64,000 bases of DNA, taken from Prosthecobacter sp. SYSU 5D2 (GTDB lineage Bacteria > Verrucomicrobiota > Verrucomicrobiia > Verrucomicrobiales > Verrucomicrobiaceae). Shown one piece after another: positions 8,977 to 16,972 of this stretch (within the stretch, counting starts at the first letter, position 1; the number at the start of each line of letters is the position of its first letter). The DNA lies in assembly GCF_039655865.1 (NCBI RefSeq), contig NZ_JBBYXL010000005.1, positions 186,001-250,000 on the forward strand, read 5' to 3'. The notes beneath the pieces are model-generated. The model made no database searches. It saw only the letters and a list, made by a program, of their open reading frames with translations, and was not told the origin of the DNA. A program made the translations under genes and the position numbers.

Positions 8977-10074
8977 TCACTGAATGCCCAGATACTCCAC
9001 CAGGTATTCATCAATGATTCCAGTTGGCTCCAGGCCGTAGTCAGCCTGGAAGTTTGCGATTGCCAGACGGGACATGGGCCCGATCACACCGTCCAGCGGA
9101 CCGGCATAATAGCCCAGCTCTGCCAGCGCTTCCTGCACGGAGTAATCCAGGGAATAGGTGGGGGAATACGTCATGCTCACATACGTGGACGGGATGGAGG
9201 ACATCGAGCTGTAGTAGTACACACCAGGCGTCTCATAATAATAGGACATGTTAGGCGGGCCAAAATACCAGCCCAGACCGCGCCAGCCGTTTCCATGGCA
9301 CAGACGATAATGGTTCCGGGGATAGGACCGGTAGGCATAGTGACGGTCAATGTTCGCAAACCGTGAAGAATCTGTATAACGCCAGTTGCTCCGGCTGGAG
9401 GTCCTTACAAACGAAGGCAGGGAATACGAAGGCCTGGAGCGTGAGTACGAAGACCCGCTCCGTGAATCCGGCCGGCGGATGTCCAGGCTGCCAGGGCTCC
9501 GCGAGGGCACCGAAGGCCTGGTAATCGAAGACGGACTACGCGAGGGCACCGAAGGCCTGGTAATCGTGGACGGGCTCCGCGATGGCGTCGAGGGCCTTGT
9601 AATCGAAGATGGGCTTCTGGAAGGCAGCGAAGGACGCGTAATCGTAGATGGGCTGCGCGAGGGCATCGAAGGACGCGTAATTGTGGACGGGCTCCGTGAT
9701 GGCACCGAAGGCCGCGTCATCGTGGACGGGCTACGCGATGGCATCGAAGGCCGTGTCATCGTGGACGGGCTGCGCGATGGCATCGAAGGCCGTGTCATCG
9801 TGGACGGGCTGCGCGATGGCATCGAAGGCCGTGACACAGAGGGTCTCGAACTCGAAGGTGATGGCCGTGACACGGATGGCCTTGAACTTGAGGGAGAAGG
9901 CCGCGACATCGAAGGCCTGGACATCGAAGGTCGGCTTGCAGACGAACCACCGCGCCTGTCCTCACCCCGCTGGGCTTGGGCCGCCAAGGGCAGGGCCACC
10001 ACGCAGACCGCCAGCAGCGCCATCGCACCAAAACCACGGCTAAAAGGAAAAAGGTTAAGTTTCATAACATCCAT
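8977..10074 (-). CDS. Secreted Ser/Pro/Arg tandem-repeat protein with C-terminal peptidoglycan-binding domain
   Basis: About 365 residues from the ATG at 10074 (another ATG at 10065; a TTG at 10116 would extend it without a better signal). A signal peptide ends near AAQAQ. The next 150 residues are disordered Ser/Pro/Arg: irregular RPSMS and RPSPSSS units, then nine tandem 13-residue repeats of the type RPSMPSRSPSTMT. After a Tyr/Ser-rich segment, residues 311-365 form a PG_binding_1-like domain (VQEALAELGYYAGPLDGVIG, LAIANFQADYGL). The likely role is a cell-wall-associated structural protein held by the C-terminal domain, with the basic repeat as linker or surface brush. It ends at the shared terminator. 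Confidence 0.85.
   Translation of the reverse strand: MDVMKLNLFPFSRGFGAMALLAVCVVALPLAAQAQRGEDRRGGSSASRPSMSRPSMSRPSPSSSRPSVSRPSPSSSRPSVSRPSMPSRSPSTMTRPSMPSRSPSTMTRPSMPSRSPSTMTRPSVPSRSPSTITRPSMPSRSPSTITRPSLPSRSPSSITRPSTPSRSPSTITRPSVPSRSPSSITRPSVPSRSPGSLDIRRPDSRSGSSYSRSRPSYSLPSFVRTSSRSNWRYTDSSRFANIDRHYAYRSYPRNHYRLCHGNGWRGLGWYFGPPNMSYYYETPGVYYYSSMSSIPSTYVSMTYSPTYSLDYSVQEALAELGYYAGPLDGVIGPMSRLAIANFQADYGLEPTGIIDEYLVEYLGIQ
9481..9831 (-). repeat. Nine tandem 39-bp coding repeats (13-residue units)
   Basis: Nine in-frame copies encode RPS(M/V/L/T)PSRSPS(T/S)(M/I)T. The first three protein copies are identical; the later ones drift, and the last ends SPGSLD. On the + strand the period is visible as repeated blocks like gcatcgaaggccgtgtcatc. 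The unit is a multiple of three, so copy-number change would keep the frame. Confidence 0.9.
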
Positions 10075-10134
10075 TCTGACGCCCCCTTTGGCCCTCCTAT
10101 TCAAATAAACCGCCAATTCCGGCCCAAACCTGCT

Positions 10135-10542
10135 TTATCCCGCTTTTTTCTCCATATCCCCAAGCTGCACATCCAGCGCCCGGCCCGAGATCATCACCTC
10201 ACGAAAAGTCAGGCTTAACGACACGATCATGCACACCAGGCTGATGACAAAGAACACCTGCCCGCCTGGCTGGTAGTTAAAGAACAGGAAGACCATACTC
10301 ATCGTGCAGGCGATCAGGCTCAGCACCCCGGCCGCCTGCATGTTGCGGATCAGCACAATCCGCCCCCGCAAATTGCTGATCTGTGCCTCCAGCAGCGGGT
10401 CCCGGTTTTCCCGCCACGTCGCGTGCAGATTCCGGATGATGGTCGCCAGCGCCAGGAACCGGTTCGTGTAGGCCAGCATCAGCAGTGAGATCGCCGGGAA
10501 AAGCAGGGACGGCGTGGCAATGGGGAGATCAGGCATCGTCAT
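10135..10542 (-). CDS. DUF2721 family membrane protein
   Basis: 135 residues from the ATG at 10542 (next ATG at 10536). The frame stays open upstream, but those residues overlap mtnP antisense and look non-coding. There are three hydrophobic segments, around residues 5-28 and a closely spaced pair around 68-115 (QAAGVLSLIACTMSMVFLFF, then FFVISLVCMIVSLSLTF). The motif RNLHATWRENRDPLLEAQI with a following basic RGRIVLIRN matches DUF2721. It is an inner-membrane protein of unknown role, divergent from mtnP. Confidence 0.8.
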   Translation of the reverse strand: MTMPDLPIATPSLLFPAISLLMLAYTNRFLALATIIRNLHATWRENRDPLLEAQISNLRGRIVLIRNMQAAGVLSLIACTMSMVFLFFNYQPGGQVFFVISLVCMIVSLSLTFREVMISGRALDVQLGDMEKKAG

Positions 10543-10680
10543 ACTTTTCTCTCTGTACAGCCCATACCCCCTCCTGTAAATCCTGCCCATCCTGCAATCC
10601 TGTCTGAAAATCATCATCAGATCCCGCCTCACACCCGTCTTTTCCCCCGCCCTCTCCTTGAACCTGTCCGTCCTGCCCCT

Positions 10681-11565
10681 ATGATGCCGCCCATGACAGA
10701 CACCTCCACACCCGCAATCGGCATCATCGGCGGCTCCGGCCTGTATGACTTCGATGGATTCGAAGGCCGTCAGGAACTTGAAGTCATCACCCCTTATGGG
10801 ACGCCGTCGGACAAAATCGTCAGCGGCACCTATGCTGGCCGCCGTGTTTACTTCCTGCCCCGTCATGCCAAAGGCCACCGCATCCTCCCCACCGAGCTCA
10901 ATCATCGCGCCAACCTGTGGGCCCTGCGCTCCCTGAATGTCCGCTGGATCATCGCCGTCACCGCCGTCGGCAGCCTCAAGGAGGAATACCGTCCGCGTGA
11001 CATCGTCCTGCCCGACCAGTTTTACGACCGGACCAGCCGTCGTGAGCACCACACCTTCTTTGGCCGGGGCCTCGTTGCCCACATCGCCTTTGCCGATCCC
11101 ATCAGCGCCAACCTACGAAACCTCCTGGCCGAGGAAGCCACCGCAGCCGGAGCCACCGTCCACAATGGCGGTACCTATGTGAACATGGACGGCCCCGCCT
11201 TCTCCACCCGGGCGGAATCCAATGCCAACCGCCAGCTCGGCTTTGACGTCATCGGCATGACCAACCTGCCCGAGGCCAAGCTGGCCCGCGAGGCCGAAAT
11301 CTCCCTGGCCACCCTGGCCATGATCACCGACTACGACTGCTGGAAAACGGATGAGGCCCATGTCACCGCCGATGCCGTCATGGCCCACGTCTCCGCCAAT
11401 GCCGCCATGGCCAAAGCCGTCATTGCCAAAGTCATCCCCCGCATACCTCTTCAGCCCAACTGGCCGGAGCACCGCGCCCTCGATGGCGCCCTCATGACCG
11501 ACCGCAAACTCTGGCCTGCTAAAATCGTCCAAAGCCTCAAGCCCATCCTCGAACGTTTCATTTAG
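10681..11565 (+). CDS. mtnP: S-methyl-5'-thioadenosine phosphorylase
   Basis: 294 residues. Phosphorolysis of methylthioadenosine to adenine and methylthioribose-1-phosphate (methionine salvage). The start IGIIGGSGLYDF holds the phosphate-binding loop. FLPRHAKGHRILPTELNHRANLWAL, then AVGSLKEEYRPRDIVLPDQFYDRT, and MTNLPEAKLAREAEI are family signatures, and ITDYDCW carries the purine-contacting Asp region. In-frame ATGs at 10681, 10684 and 10693 compete; the last gives the shortest N-terminus and could be the true start. The mutarotase gene follows 13 bases later, so the two probably share a transcript. Confidence 0.94.
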   Translation: MMPPMTDTSTPAIGIIGGSGLYDFDGFEGRQELEVITPYGTPSDKIVSGTYAGRRVYFLPRHAKGHRILPTELNHRANLWALRSLNVRWIIAVTAVGSLKEEYRPRDIVLPDQFYDRTSRREHHTFFGRGLVAHIAFADPISANLRNLLAEEATAAGATVHNGGTYVNMDGPAFSTRAESNANRQLGFDVIGMTNLPEAKLAREAEISLATLAMITDYDCWKTDEAHVTADAVMAHVSANAAMAKAVIAKVIPRIPLQPNWPEHRALDGALMTDRKLWPAKIVQSLKPILERFI

Positions 11566-11578
11566 CTCCCCTACTGCC

Positions 11579-12442
11579 ATGTCACTGCCTGCCTCCGTCC
11601 AGCTTTGCGAAGCCATCCCCGGCTATCCCGTTTTCATCATCCAGCATCCTGCCTGCACCGCCCGCATCGCCCTCAATGGTGCCCACGTCATGGAGTGGAT
11701 CCCGGCGGGCCAGTCCCCGGTTCTGTACCACAGCCCCCAGGCCGTGCTGGAGCCGGGCAAGCCCATTCGTGGCGGCATCCCTGTCTGCTGGCCCTGGTTC
11801 GGCCCCCATCCCTCGGATGAAACCATGCCCATGCACGGCTTCGCCCGCACCCGTCCCTGGACGCTCATGGAGGCCAGCGAATCCGACGAAGGCGTCAAAA
11901 TGTCCTTCGTTCTCTGCAGCGATGCCGCCACCCACGAGCTTTGGCCGCACGAGTTCGAAGCCCACCTCACCGTGCACCTGGGAGCCACCCTGGATGTCTC
12001 CCTCATGACCATCAACAAAAGCGGCAGTGACATGCTCCTGGCCGAGGCCCTCCACACCTATCTCACCGTCGGCGACATCAGCCAGGTCACCGTCAAAGGC
12101 CTTGATGGCAGCGGCTACCTGGACACCGTCGGCGAGCGCACCGAGCGCCAGCAGTCCGGCGACATCACCTTTGACCGCGAGGTGGACCGTCAGTACCACA
12201 GCAGTGGTACCGTCACCGTCACCGATCCCGCCCTCAACCGCACCCTCACCATCGAGAAAGGCGAAAGCGGCACCACCGTCGTCTGGAATCCCTGGATCGA
12301 AAAATCCAAGCGCCTCGCCGACCTTCCTGACGAAGCCTACCACCACTTTCTCTGCATCGAAGCCGCTAACGCCGGCGCTGCGACGGTCACCCTCCCCTCC
12401 GGCTCCGCCCACACCCTCCGCACGATCATCAGTGTACAGTAG
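11579..12442 (+). CDS. D-hexose-6-phosphate mutarotase (YeaD/galactose mutarotase-like)
   Basis: 287 residues. Interconverts alpha and beta anomers of hexose-6-phosphates. LEPGKPIRGGIPVCWPWFG and MPMHGFARTRPW are strong family signatures, the latter with the catalytic-region His. EALHTYLTVGD supplies the second conserved His, and FLCIEAANAG the C-terminal Glu of the galactose-mutarotase fold. The length is normal and no signal peptide is seen, so it is cytoplasmic. It ends four bases before the first of two mirror-image palindromes that separate it from the NUDIX gene. Confidence 0.92.
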   Translation: MSLPASVQLCEAIPGYPVFIIQHPACTARIALNGAHVMEWIPAGQSPVLYHSPQAVLEPGKPIRGGIPVCWPWFGPHPSDETMPMHGFARTRPWTLMEASESDEGVKMSFVLCSDAATHELWPHEFEAHLTVHLGATLDVSLMTINKSGSDMLLAEALHTYLTVGDISQVTVKGLDGSGYLDTVGERTERQQSGDITFDREVDRQYHSSGTVTVTDPALNRTLTIEKGESGTTVVWNPWIEKSKRLADLPDEAYHHFLCIEAANAGAATVTLPSGSAHTLRTIISVQ

Positions 12443-12445
12443 TCA

Positions 12446-12464
12446 TCACTCTCCGAGTGATGCG
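12446..12464. repeat. Palindrome copy 1, just after the mutarotase stop
   Basis: The sequence catcactctccgagtgatg has 8-bp arms around a 3-base centre (tcc). It starts four bases after the TAG at 12440-12442. It is the exact reverse complement of the copy at 12529-12547, so the two can also pair with each other. There is no T-run after it, so it is not a standard terminator. Confidence 0.85.
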
Positions 12465-12528
12465 AAGCCCCCTCACGACGCTCCTTTCCAATAACACCTC
12501 TTGCCCCCGTCCAAACCATCCCAAACCC

Positions 12529-12547
12529 CATCACTCGGAGAGTGATG
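12529..12547. repeat. Palindrome copy 2, overlapping the NUDIX start codon
   Basis: The sequence catcactcggagagtgatg has the same 8-bp arms with gga at the centre. Its last bases are the gtg/atg at 12542-12547, so the NUDIX start codon lies in the 3' arm. The GGAGAG in the centre is the only Shine-Dalgarno-like sequence nearby. Folding would hide both, suggesting translational control (inference). Confidence 0.8.
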
Positions 12548-13048
12548 AATACCGTACCTGACTGGACCGGCTGGCAGCCCGGCATCCGCGCCACCCTCAT
12601 GTTCATCGTGGATGAAGCCCAGGAGCAAGTCCTGCTCATCCGAAAAAAGCGCGGCCTTGGCGCAGGCAAGATCAACGGCCCCGGCGGCAAGATGGATCCT
12701 GGAGAAACCTCCGTGGAATGCGCCATACGCGAGACCCAGGAAGAACTCGGCGTCACGGCCCTGAATCCCGTCAAACATGGCGAGCTGTGCTTCCAGTTTG
12801 TGGACGGCCTGGCTCTGCATGTGGATGTTTACCGCGCCACCGAGTGGGAAGGGATGGCCATCGAGACGCCCGAGGCCATCCCGCTTTGGACCTCACTCAG
12901 CGCCCTGCCGTTTGAAGAGATGTGGGCCGATGACCGCTTCTGGCTGGCGGAACTCCTCATCGAAAAGAAGAGCTTCATTGGCAGGTTTCTTTTCGATGAT
13001 GACACGATGCTCAGCAGTGAGATCGAATGGCCCGAGGGCCTGGACTAA
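12545..13048 (+). CDS. NUDIX hydrolase, MTH1/8-oxo-dGTP diphosphatase-like
   Basis: 167 residues from the ATG at 12545 (a GTG at 12542 is also possible). The complete Nudix box G-x5-E-x7-R-E-x2-E-E-x-G spans residues 48-70 (GGKMDPGETSV, then RETQEELGV). The preceding LLIRKKRGLGAGKINGPGG and the following FQFVDG and VDVYRATEWEG resemble MutT/MTH1-type enzymes that hydrolyse oxidised purine nucleotides. Substrate specificity is inferred. Its start lies within a palindrome, and its TAA overlaps the stop of the convergent FmdB-family gene by four bases (CTAA). Confidence 0.9.
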   Translation: MNTVPDWTGWQPGIRATLMFIVDEAQEQVLLIRKKRGLGAGKINGPGGKMDPGETSVECAIRETQEELGVTALNPVKHGELCFQFVDGLALHVDVYRATEWEGMAIETPEAIPLWTSLSALPFEEMWADDRFWLAELLIEKKSFIGRFLFDDDTMLSSEIEWPEGLD

Positions 13049-13350
13049 GATCCTGCCGGCTTGGCCGGTGCCGGGGTGCTCGGCGCGGGCGTGGAGGGTG
13101 CCGGAGTGCTTGTGGAACTTGAGGAAGAAGCCGCATCCTGCTTGGCCGCCGCCTTATATTTGTCACTGCGGTAGTCCGTGATGTAGAAGCCGCTGCCTTT
13201 GAAAATCAGGCCTGAGCCAAGGCCGATCTTGCGCTTCACCGGCCCGGGGCATTCAGGCTGGGGGCAGTCGGTCAGATGCGGGTCTTTCATGGACTGGCGG
13301 ACTTCAAAGGGATGTCCGCAGGTCTGGCATTCGTATTCGTAGGTGGGCAT
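13045..13350 (-). CDS. FmdB-family zinc-ribbon protein
   Basis: 101 residues. The N-terminus MPTYEYECQTCGHPFEV is the hallmark of the FmdB putative regulatory/zinc-ribbon family, with Cys at 8, 11, 29 and 34 as the likely zinc site. VKRKIGLGSGLIFKGSGFYITDYR is the conserved second half. The C-terminal 30 residues are a Ser/Thr/Pro/Ala-rich tail with three APSTP-type repeats, longer than needed for the fold. Cytoplasmic; role unclear in the family as a whole. Confidence 0.9.
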   Translation of the reverse strand: MPTYEYECQTCGHPFEVRQSMKDPHLTDCPQPECPGPVKRKIGLGSGLIFKGSGFYITDYRSDKYKAAAKQDAASSSSSTSTPAPSTPAPSTPAPAKPAGS

Positions 13351-13510
13351 GGCGTTTGTCTCCTTGGGAATCGAACCGGGGTTTGATGGTCAGATAATTG
13401 AGGGTGGGATGTATGCGGGATACGCCGCTGCCATGCAAAGGGAAATTATACCCTTCCGTCATCCGCCCTTTCTTGCAGGTCACCGGTTTATACGCCATAT
13501 TGTCTCCCCC

Positions 13511-14191
13511 ATGGAAGACACTGACACAGCGCCCGCGCCCCAGCTTTCCGCCGTTGAAGCCCGTATCCTCGGCTGCCTCATTGAGAAGGAGATCACCCTG
13601 CCGGACTACTACCCGCTGACCCTGAATTCCCTGGTCTCTGCCTGCAACCAGTCCACCAACCGGGATCCCGTCATGAGCCTGGATGAGGGCAGCGTGCAAC
13701 GCGCTCTGGAGAACATGAAAACGCGCGGCTGGGTCTTCCAGGTCACCATCTCCGGTGCCCGGGTGCAGAAGTTCCGCCATAATATCAAAGGCAAGCTGCC
13801 CCGCCTGGAAAAGCCCGCCATCTCCCTCCTGGCCGTGCTCCTGCTGCGCGGCGCTCAGACTGTCGGCGAGCTGCGCCAGCGCACCGACCGCCTGCAGACC
13901 TTCCCGGATTTGGAAAGGGTGGAGGCTGAACTGAACGGCCTCATCAGCTATCCCGAAGGCCCGGTGGTGGCCTGCCTGCCTGCAGGTCCTGGCCGCCGTG
14001 TGGCACTCTATGCCCAGCTTCTGACCGGGGAGCCCACAGGTATCGCCCCCCAGGAGGAATACATTGTGCCCCCGGCCGCAGTGGCCCCGACAGCGGCGGA
14101 CCAGGAGTGGAAAGAACGCATGGAAATTGAGATCCAGCTTCTCAAAACCCAGCTCGCCCGCCTGAAGGCCAGCCTCGGGGTCGAAGACTAA
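13511..14191 (+). CDS. YceH family (DUF480) protein
   Basis: 226 residues from the ATG at 13511. The frame is open further upstream, but that part overlaps the FmdB gene's 5' end and has no family match. LSAVEARILGCLIEKEITLPDYYPLTLN and NPVSACNQSTNRDPVMSLDE-like text (LVSACNQSTNRDPV), then LLLRGAQTVGELRQRTDRL, are DUF480 signatures. The fold is two winged-helix domains. The C-terminal residues 195-226 form an Arg/Leu/Glu helix, probably a coiled coil. DNA binding is plausible but unproven for the family. Confidence 0.9.
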   Translation: MEDTDTAPAPQLSAVEARILGCLIEKEITLPDYYPLTLNSLVSACNQSTNRDPVMSLDEGSVQRALENMKTRGWVFQVTISGARVQKFRHNIKGKLPRLEKPAISLLAVLLLRGAQTVGELRQRTDRLQTFPDLERVEAELNGLISYPEGPVVACLPAGPGRRVALYAQLLTGEPTGIAPQEEYIVPPAAVAPTAADQEWKERMEIEIQLLKTQLARLKASLGVED

Positions 14192-14260
14192 GATGCCTCC
14201 ATCCGCCTGTTGACTGCCCGCAGCCAGAGCGCATTCTAGCACCGCTCACCAGCGCACTCT

Positions 14261-15793
14261 ATGATTGCCCCCCGTTCCTCAGGATCTTTGATTCTGGCCT
14301 TTTGCTCAGTTGCCTGCATTGTTTCCTCTGCCGCTGATCTGGCCCTGACGGAGGTGACGGACTTTGAGTCGCTGCAAAAGCTGGCGGCGCAGCTTGCCCA
14401 GAAGCCTTATGTGGCCCCCAGCCAGCAGCTCGACCCCTTCTTTGAAAACCTCAAGTACGACGGTCATCGCAAGATCCAGTTTCTGGAGGAAAAGGCGCTT
14501 TACCATGAAAATGAGGAAGCCTTCCGGGTACAGTTTTTCCATCCCGGCTGGATGTTTAAAAAGCCGGTGGAGTTCTTCACAGTGGACGGCGGGGTCAACA
14601 AGCCCGTCCCCTTTGACCAGAGCCTGTTTGATTACGCCGATCTGGACTTGCCGGAAAACTTCAAAAAGCCGGAGGGCTACTCCGGCTTCCGGGTGCTGGC
14701 ACCACAGTCCCTCATGGACAAGCGGTTTGAGTTCATGGTGTTTATGGGTGCCAGTTACTTCCGTGCCGTCACGACCGAGCTGGGATATGGCATCAGCGCC
14801 CGTGGCGTCGCCGTCAATACCATCGGCGGCAAGCCGGAGGAATTTCCTGACTTCACCCACTTCTGGTTTGAGCAGCCCAAGCCGGGGGAAAAATATTTCC
14901 GTGTCCTGGCCCTTCTGAACGGACCCAGCATTACCGGGGCCTACCAGTTTGACACCTCTCCCGGCAAGACCACGGACATGCTAGTGAAGGCCACGCTGTT
15001 TCTCCGGCAGCCGGTGGAGATGCTGGGCATCGCCCCGTTTTCCAGCATGTTCTGGTTTGGTGAGAACAGCCACCCCAAACCGTATGACTTCCGCCCTGAA
15101 GTGCATGACAGTGACGGGCTTCAGATTGAGATTACCGGCGGCCCTTCCATCTGGCGCCCTCTGGATGTCAGCAAGGATCTGCGGCTAAGCGTCTTCGAAA
15201 CAGACAGGCTCAAAGGATTTGGCCTGGGCGAGCGTGACCGTGACTTTAACAACTTCCAGGACCTGGAGGCCATGTACCATCGCCGTCCGGCCGTGTGGGT
15301 GGAGCCTATTAAGGGCTTCGGCAAAGGATCCGTGGTGCTGGTGGAACTGTCCACGGGGGAAGAGACCTGGGATAACATCGTGGCCATGTGGAGGCCTGAT
15401 AACCTTCCCAAGACCCCGGCTGATCCGCTGCACTTCGAATACCGGCTGGCCTGGCTGGACGAGCAGCTTCCAGGACTCCTGTGCAAAGTCATCTCCACCC
15501 GGCGCGGTTTTGTCATGAAAAAGGACGACCACGAGTATGTCGTGGATTTCACCAAGGGCGGACTTCAGCTCGACAAGCCGGATGACTGGGTGCCAGAGCT
15601 GGATGTGGTAATCAGCAGCGGAGAAGCCAGGATCCTGGACCAGCGGGTCATGTACAACCGGGAAACCGGTGGCTGGCGGGCCTTCTTCAAACTGGATGTG
15701 CCGCCGAAGACCCACCTTCTGGAGATGATGTGTGAAATGAAGGACGGCGACAAGGTGATCTCCGAACGCTGGATGTATCAGTGGCGGCGATGA
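14261..15793 (+). CDS. opgG: Periplasmic glucan biosynthesis protein OpgG/OpgD family
   Basis: 510 residues. A signal peptide (residues 1-25, ending SSAAD) sends it to the periplasm, where OpgG-family proteins act on the glucan backbone of osmoregulated periplasmic glucans. LAQKPYVAPSQQLDPFFENLKYD, then FRVQFFHPGWMF, SYFRAVTTELGYGISARGVAVN and FGLGERDRDFNNFQDLEAMYHRRPA are family landmarks. The length fits. The partner glucosyltransferase (OpgH) is not in the window, so the pathway may be split or the protein may serve another glucan. It is a single gene with no obvious operon partner. Confidence 0.9.
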   Translation: MIAPRSSGSLILAFCSVACIVSSAADLALTEVTDFESLQKLAAQLAQKPYVAPSQQLDPFFENLKYDGHRKIQFLEEKALYHENEEAFRVQFFHPGWMFKKPVEFFTVDGGVNKPVPFDQSLFDYADLDLPENFKKPEGYSGFRVLAPQSLMDKRFEFMVFMGASYFRAVTTELGYGISARGVAVNTIGGKPEEFPDFTHFWFEQPKPGEKYFRVLALLNGPSITGAYQFDTSPGKTTDMLVKATLFLRQPVEMLGIAPFSSMFWFGENSHPKPYDFRPEVHDSDGLQIEITGGPSIWRPLDVSKDLRLSVFETDRLKGFGLGERDRDFNNFQDLEAMYHRRPAVWVEPIKGFGKGSVVLVELSTGEETWDNIVAMWRPDNLPKTPADPLHFEYRLAWLDEQLPGLLCKVISTRRGFVMKKDDHEYVVDFTKGGLQLDKPDDWVPELDVVISSGEARILDQRVMYNRETGGWRAFFKLDVPPKTHLLEMMCEMKDGDKVISERWMYQWRR

Positions 15794-15933
15794 GGAACGA
15801 AGAACGGCGGACAACGCCGCTTTGTCAGGGAATAAGAAGAAAACGCATAGGTGAAAAGCTTGGGTGAAAAAGTTTTACCTTGTATTCACGAGATATTTTT
15901 GGTTTTGTCATGGAAACCGCTTAATTTCTTCCT

Positions 15934-16155
15934 ATGCGCACCCTGTTCTTCTGGCTGACAACGACGGCGATTGCCGTTCTTGCTGCAGGGGCGTCGGAAC
16001 TCGGTGCTGAAATGGAGCCTTTATGGGCGGTGCCTTCTCAGCCAGACATCCTGCCAGTGCCTGAGCCCTCGCGGGCATTCCTTTTGGGGATCGGCATCAT
16101 GGCCATCGCCTTCACCTACCGGCAGGCCTGGATGAACTGGAAGCGCAAAGACTGA
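15934..16155 (+). CDS. 73-residue PEP-CTERM sorting-signal protein
   Basis: The protein has an N-terminal signal peptide (MRTLFFWLTTTAIAVLAAGA), a short middle of about 20 residues, then PVPEPSRAFLLGIGIMAIA and a basic end (WKRKD). PEP at 43-45, a hydrophobic stretch at 48-60 and C-terminal Arg/Lys match the tripartite PEP-CTERM signal processed by exosortases. The mature peptide would be only about 20 residues. An AT-richer leader with GGTGAAAA repeated (15851-15870) lies upstream. Its TGA abuts the stop of the minus-strand lipoprotein gene at TGATCA. No exosortase is in the window. The function is unknown. Confidence 0.75.
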   Translation: MRTLFFWLTTTAIAVLAAGASELGAEMEPLWAVPSQPDILPVPEPSRAFLLGIGIMAIAFTYRQAWMNWKRKD

Positions 16156-16926
16156 TCACCATAGCCACAGGGTAAAGGCGGGGCTGTCTTTCACCCGCCC
16201 GCCAGGCGGGGTACGTGTCACCTGCTCAAACTGGGCCGCCCATTCCCGGATGATCTTGCGGGCAGCGCTGTAGGGATTGTAGTCATGGACAGAGAGGATC
16301 AGCGCAGACCGGTTATGCTCGGCATCGGCAAATTCATACAGGCTCTCCTTTTGCTCCGGGTCCCAGATCCGCCCTTCAATGGCGATGTTGCCTTTCAGCG
16401 GCCGGCCTACCACGGCCTCCGCCCCAGGAACGGCCAGGAGGTTGATGGCCCGCCGGGTGATGCCGGCGCTGATGGCATTGGGGTTCAGCTCCACAATGGC
16501 CAGTTCCAGGTGCAGCGCCTCCTTCTCCGGGGCGGCGACAATTTCATACAGCGGCTTTTTTGATTTGCGGAAGGCTTCTGTGAACTGGGCGCGGGCGTAT
16601 TCGCCCAGTTCCACCGCCGCTTTTTGGCGGGATTTTTCCCGGACTTCTACGATGGAAAGAGGCCTGTTCATACGCCGGAGGTGCTCCGTGCTGACCGGGG
16701 CGATGTAGAGTTTCTTTTTCGTCCCGGCCTTTCTCCACGTCTCCTCGGAGGGATTTTTCCAGACACGCAGAAAAGGGTCATGGTCCGCCTGGGTCTTTTG
16801 AAGCTCGTCCGCATGGGCGAGGAAAGGCGACGGTTTCGCCGGCCCCGCTTTGGCCAGGCGATTGAGCGAACTGCAGGAACTGAGGCACACAAGGAGCAGA
16901 AAAATGAAACAAAAACGGAGGGTCAT
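16156..16926 (-). CDS. Putative lipoprotein, DUF3313-like
   Basis: 256 residues. The N-terminus FCFIFLLLVCLSSCSSL carries a lipobox (LSSC), predicting an outer- or inner-membrane lipoprotein. The body holds YIAPVSTEHLRRMNR, a helix ELGEYARAQFTEAFRK, LELAIVELNPNAISAG and GNIAIEGRIWDPEQKESLYEFADAEHN, the pattern of DUF3313-type lipoproteins (strand-helix units resembling LPS/curli-related assembly factors). Family assignment is tentative. It is convergent with the PEP-CTERM gene (zero spacing) and divergent from ggt (46 bases). Confidence 0.72.
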   Translation of the reverse strand: MTLRFCFIFLLLVCLSSCSSLNRLAKAGPAKPSPFLAHADELQKTQADHDPFLRVWKNPSEETWRKAGTKKKLYIAPVSTEHLRRMNRPLSIVEVREKSRQKAAVELGEYARAQFTEAFRKSKKPLYEIVAAPEKEALHLELAIVELNPNAISAGITRRAINLLAVPGAEAVVGRPLKGNIAIEGRIWDPEQKESLYEFADAEHNRSALILSVHDYNPYSAARKIIREWAAQFEQVTRTPPGGRVKDSPAFTLWLW

Positions 16927-16972
16927 TTCATGAGAGTGGACGTTTTAACAGAAAAAGGTCATCTTTAGAGGA

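Noticed and set aside
9481-9831. CRISPR-like periodic repeats
   Set aside because: The period is continuous, with no unique spacers, and is an in-frame multiple of three inside a gene.
9386-10108. 240-residue plus-strand open frame with EGRVIVDGLRDG-type repeats
   Set aside because: It is the antisense reading of the 39-bp repeat array of the peptidoglycan-binding protein, whose minus-strand frame has a signal peptide and a real domain.
13361-13400. GGTTCGATTCC on the minus strand, resembling the T-loop of a tRNA
   Set aside because: The bases around it do not form a T-stem, acceptor or anticodon arm, so no cloverleaf is possible.
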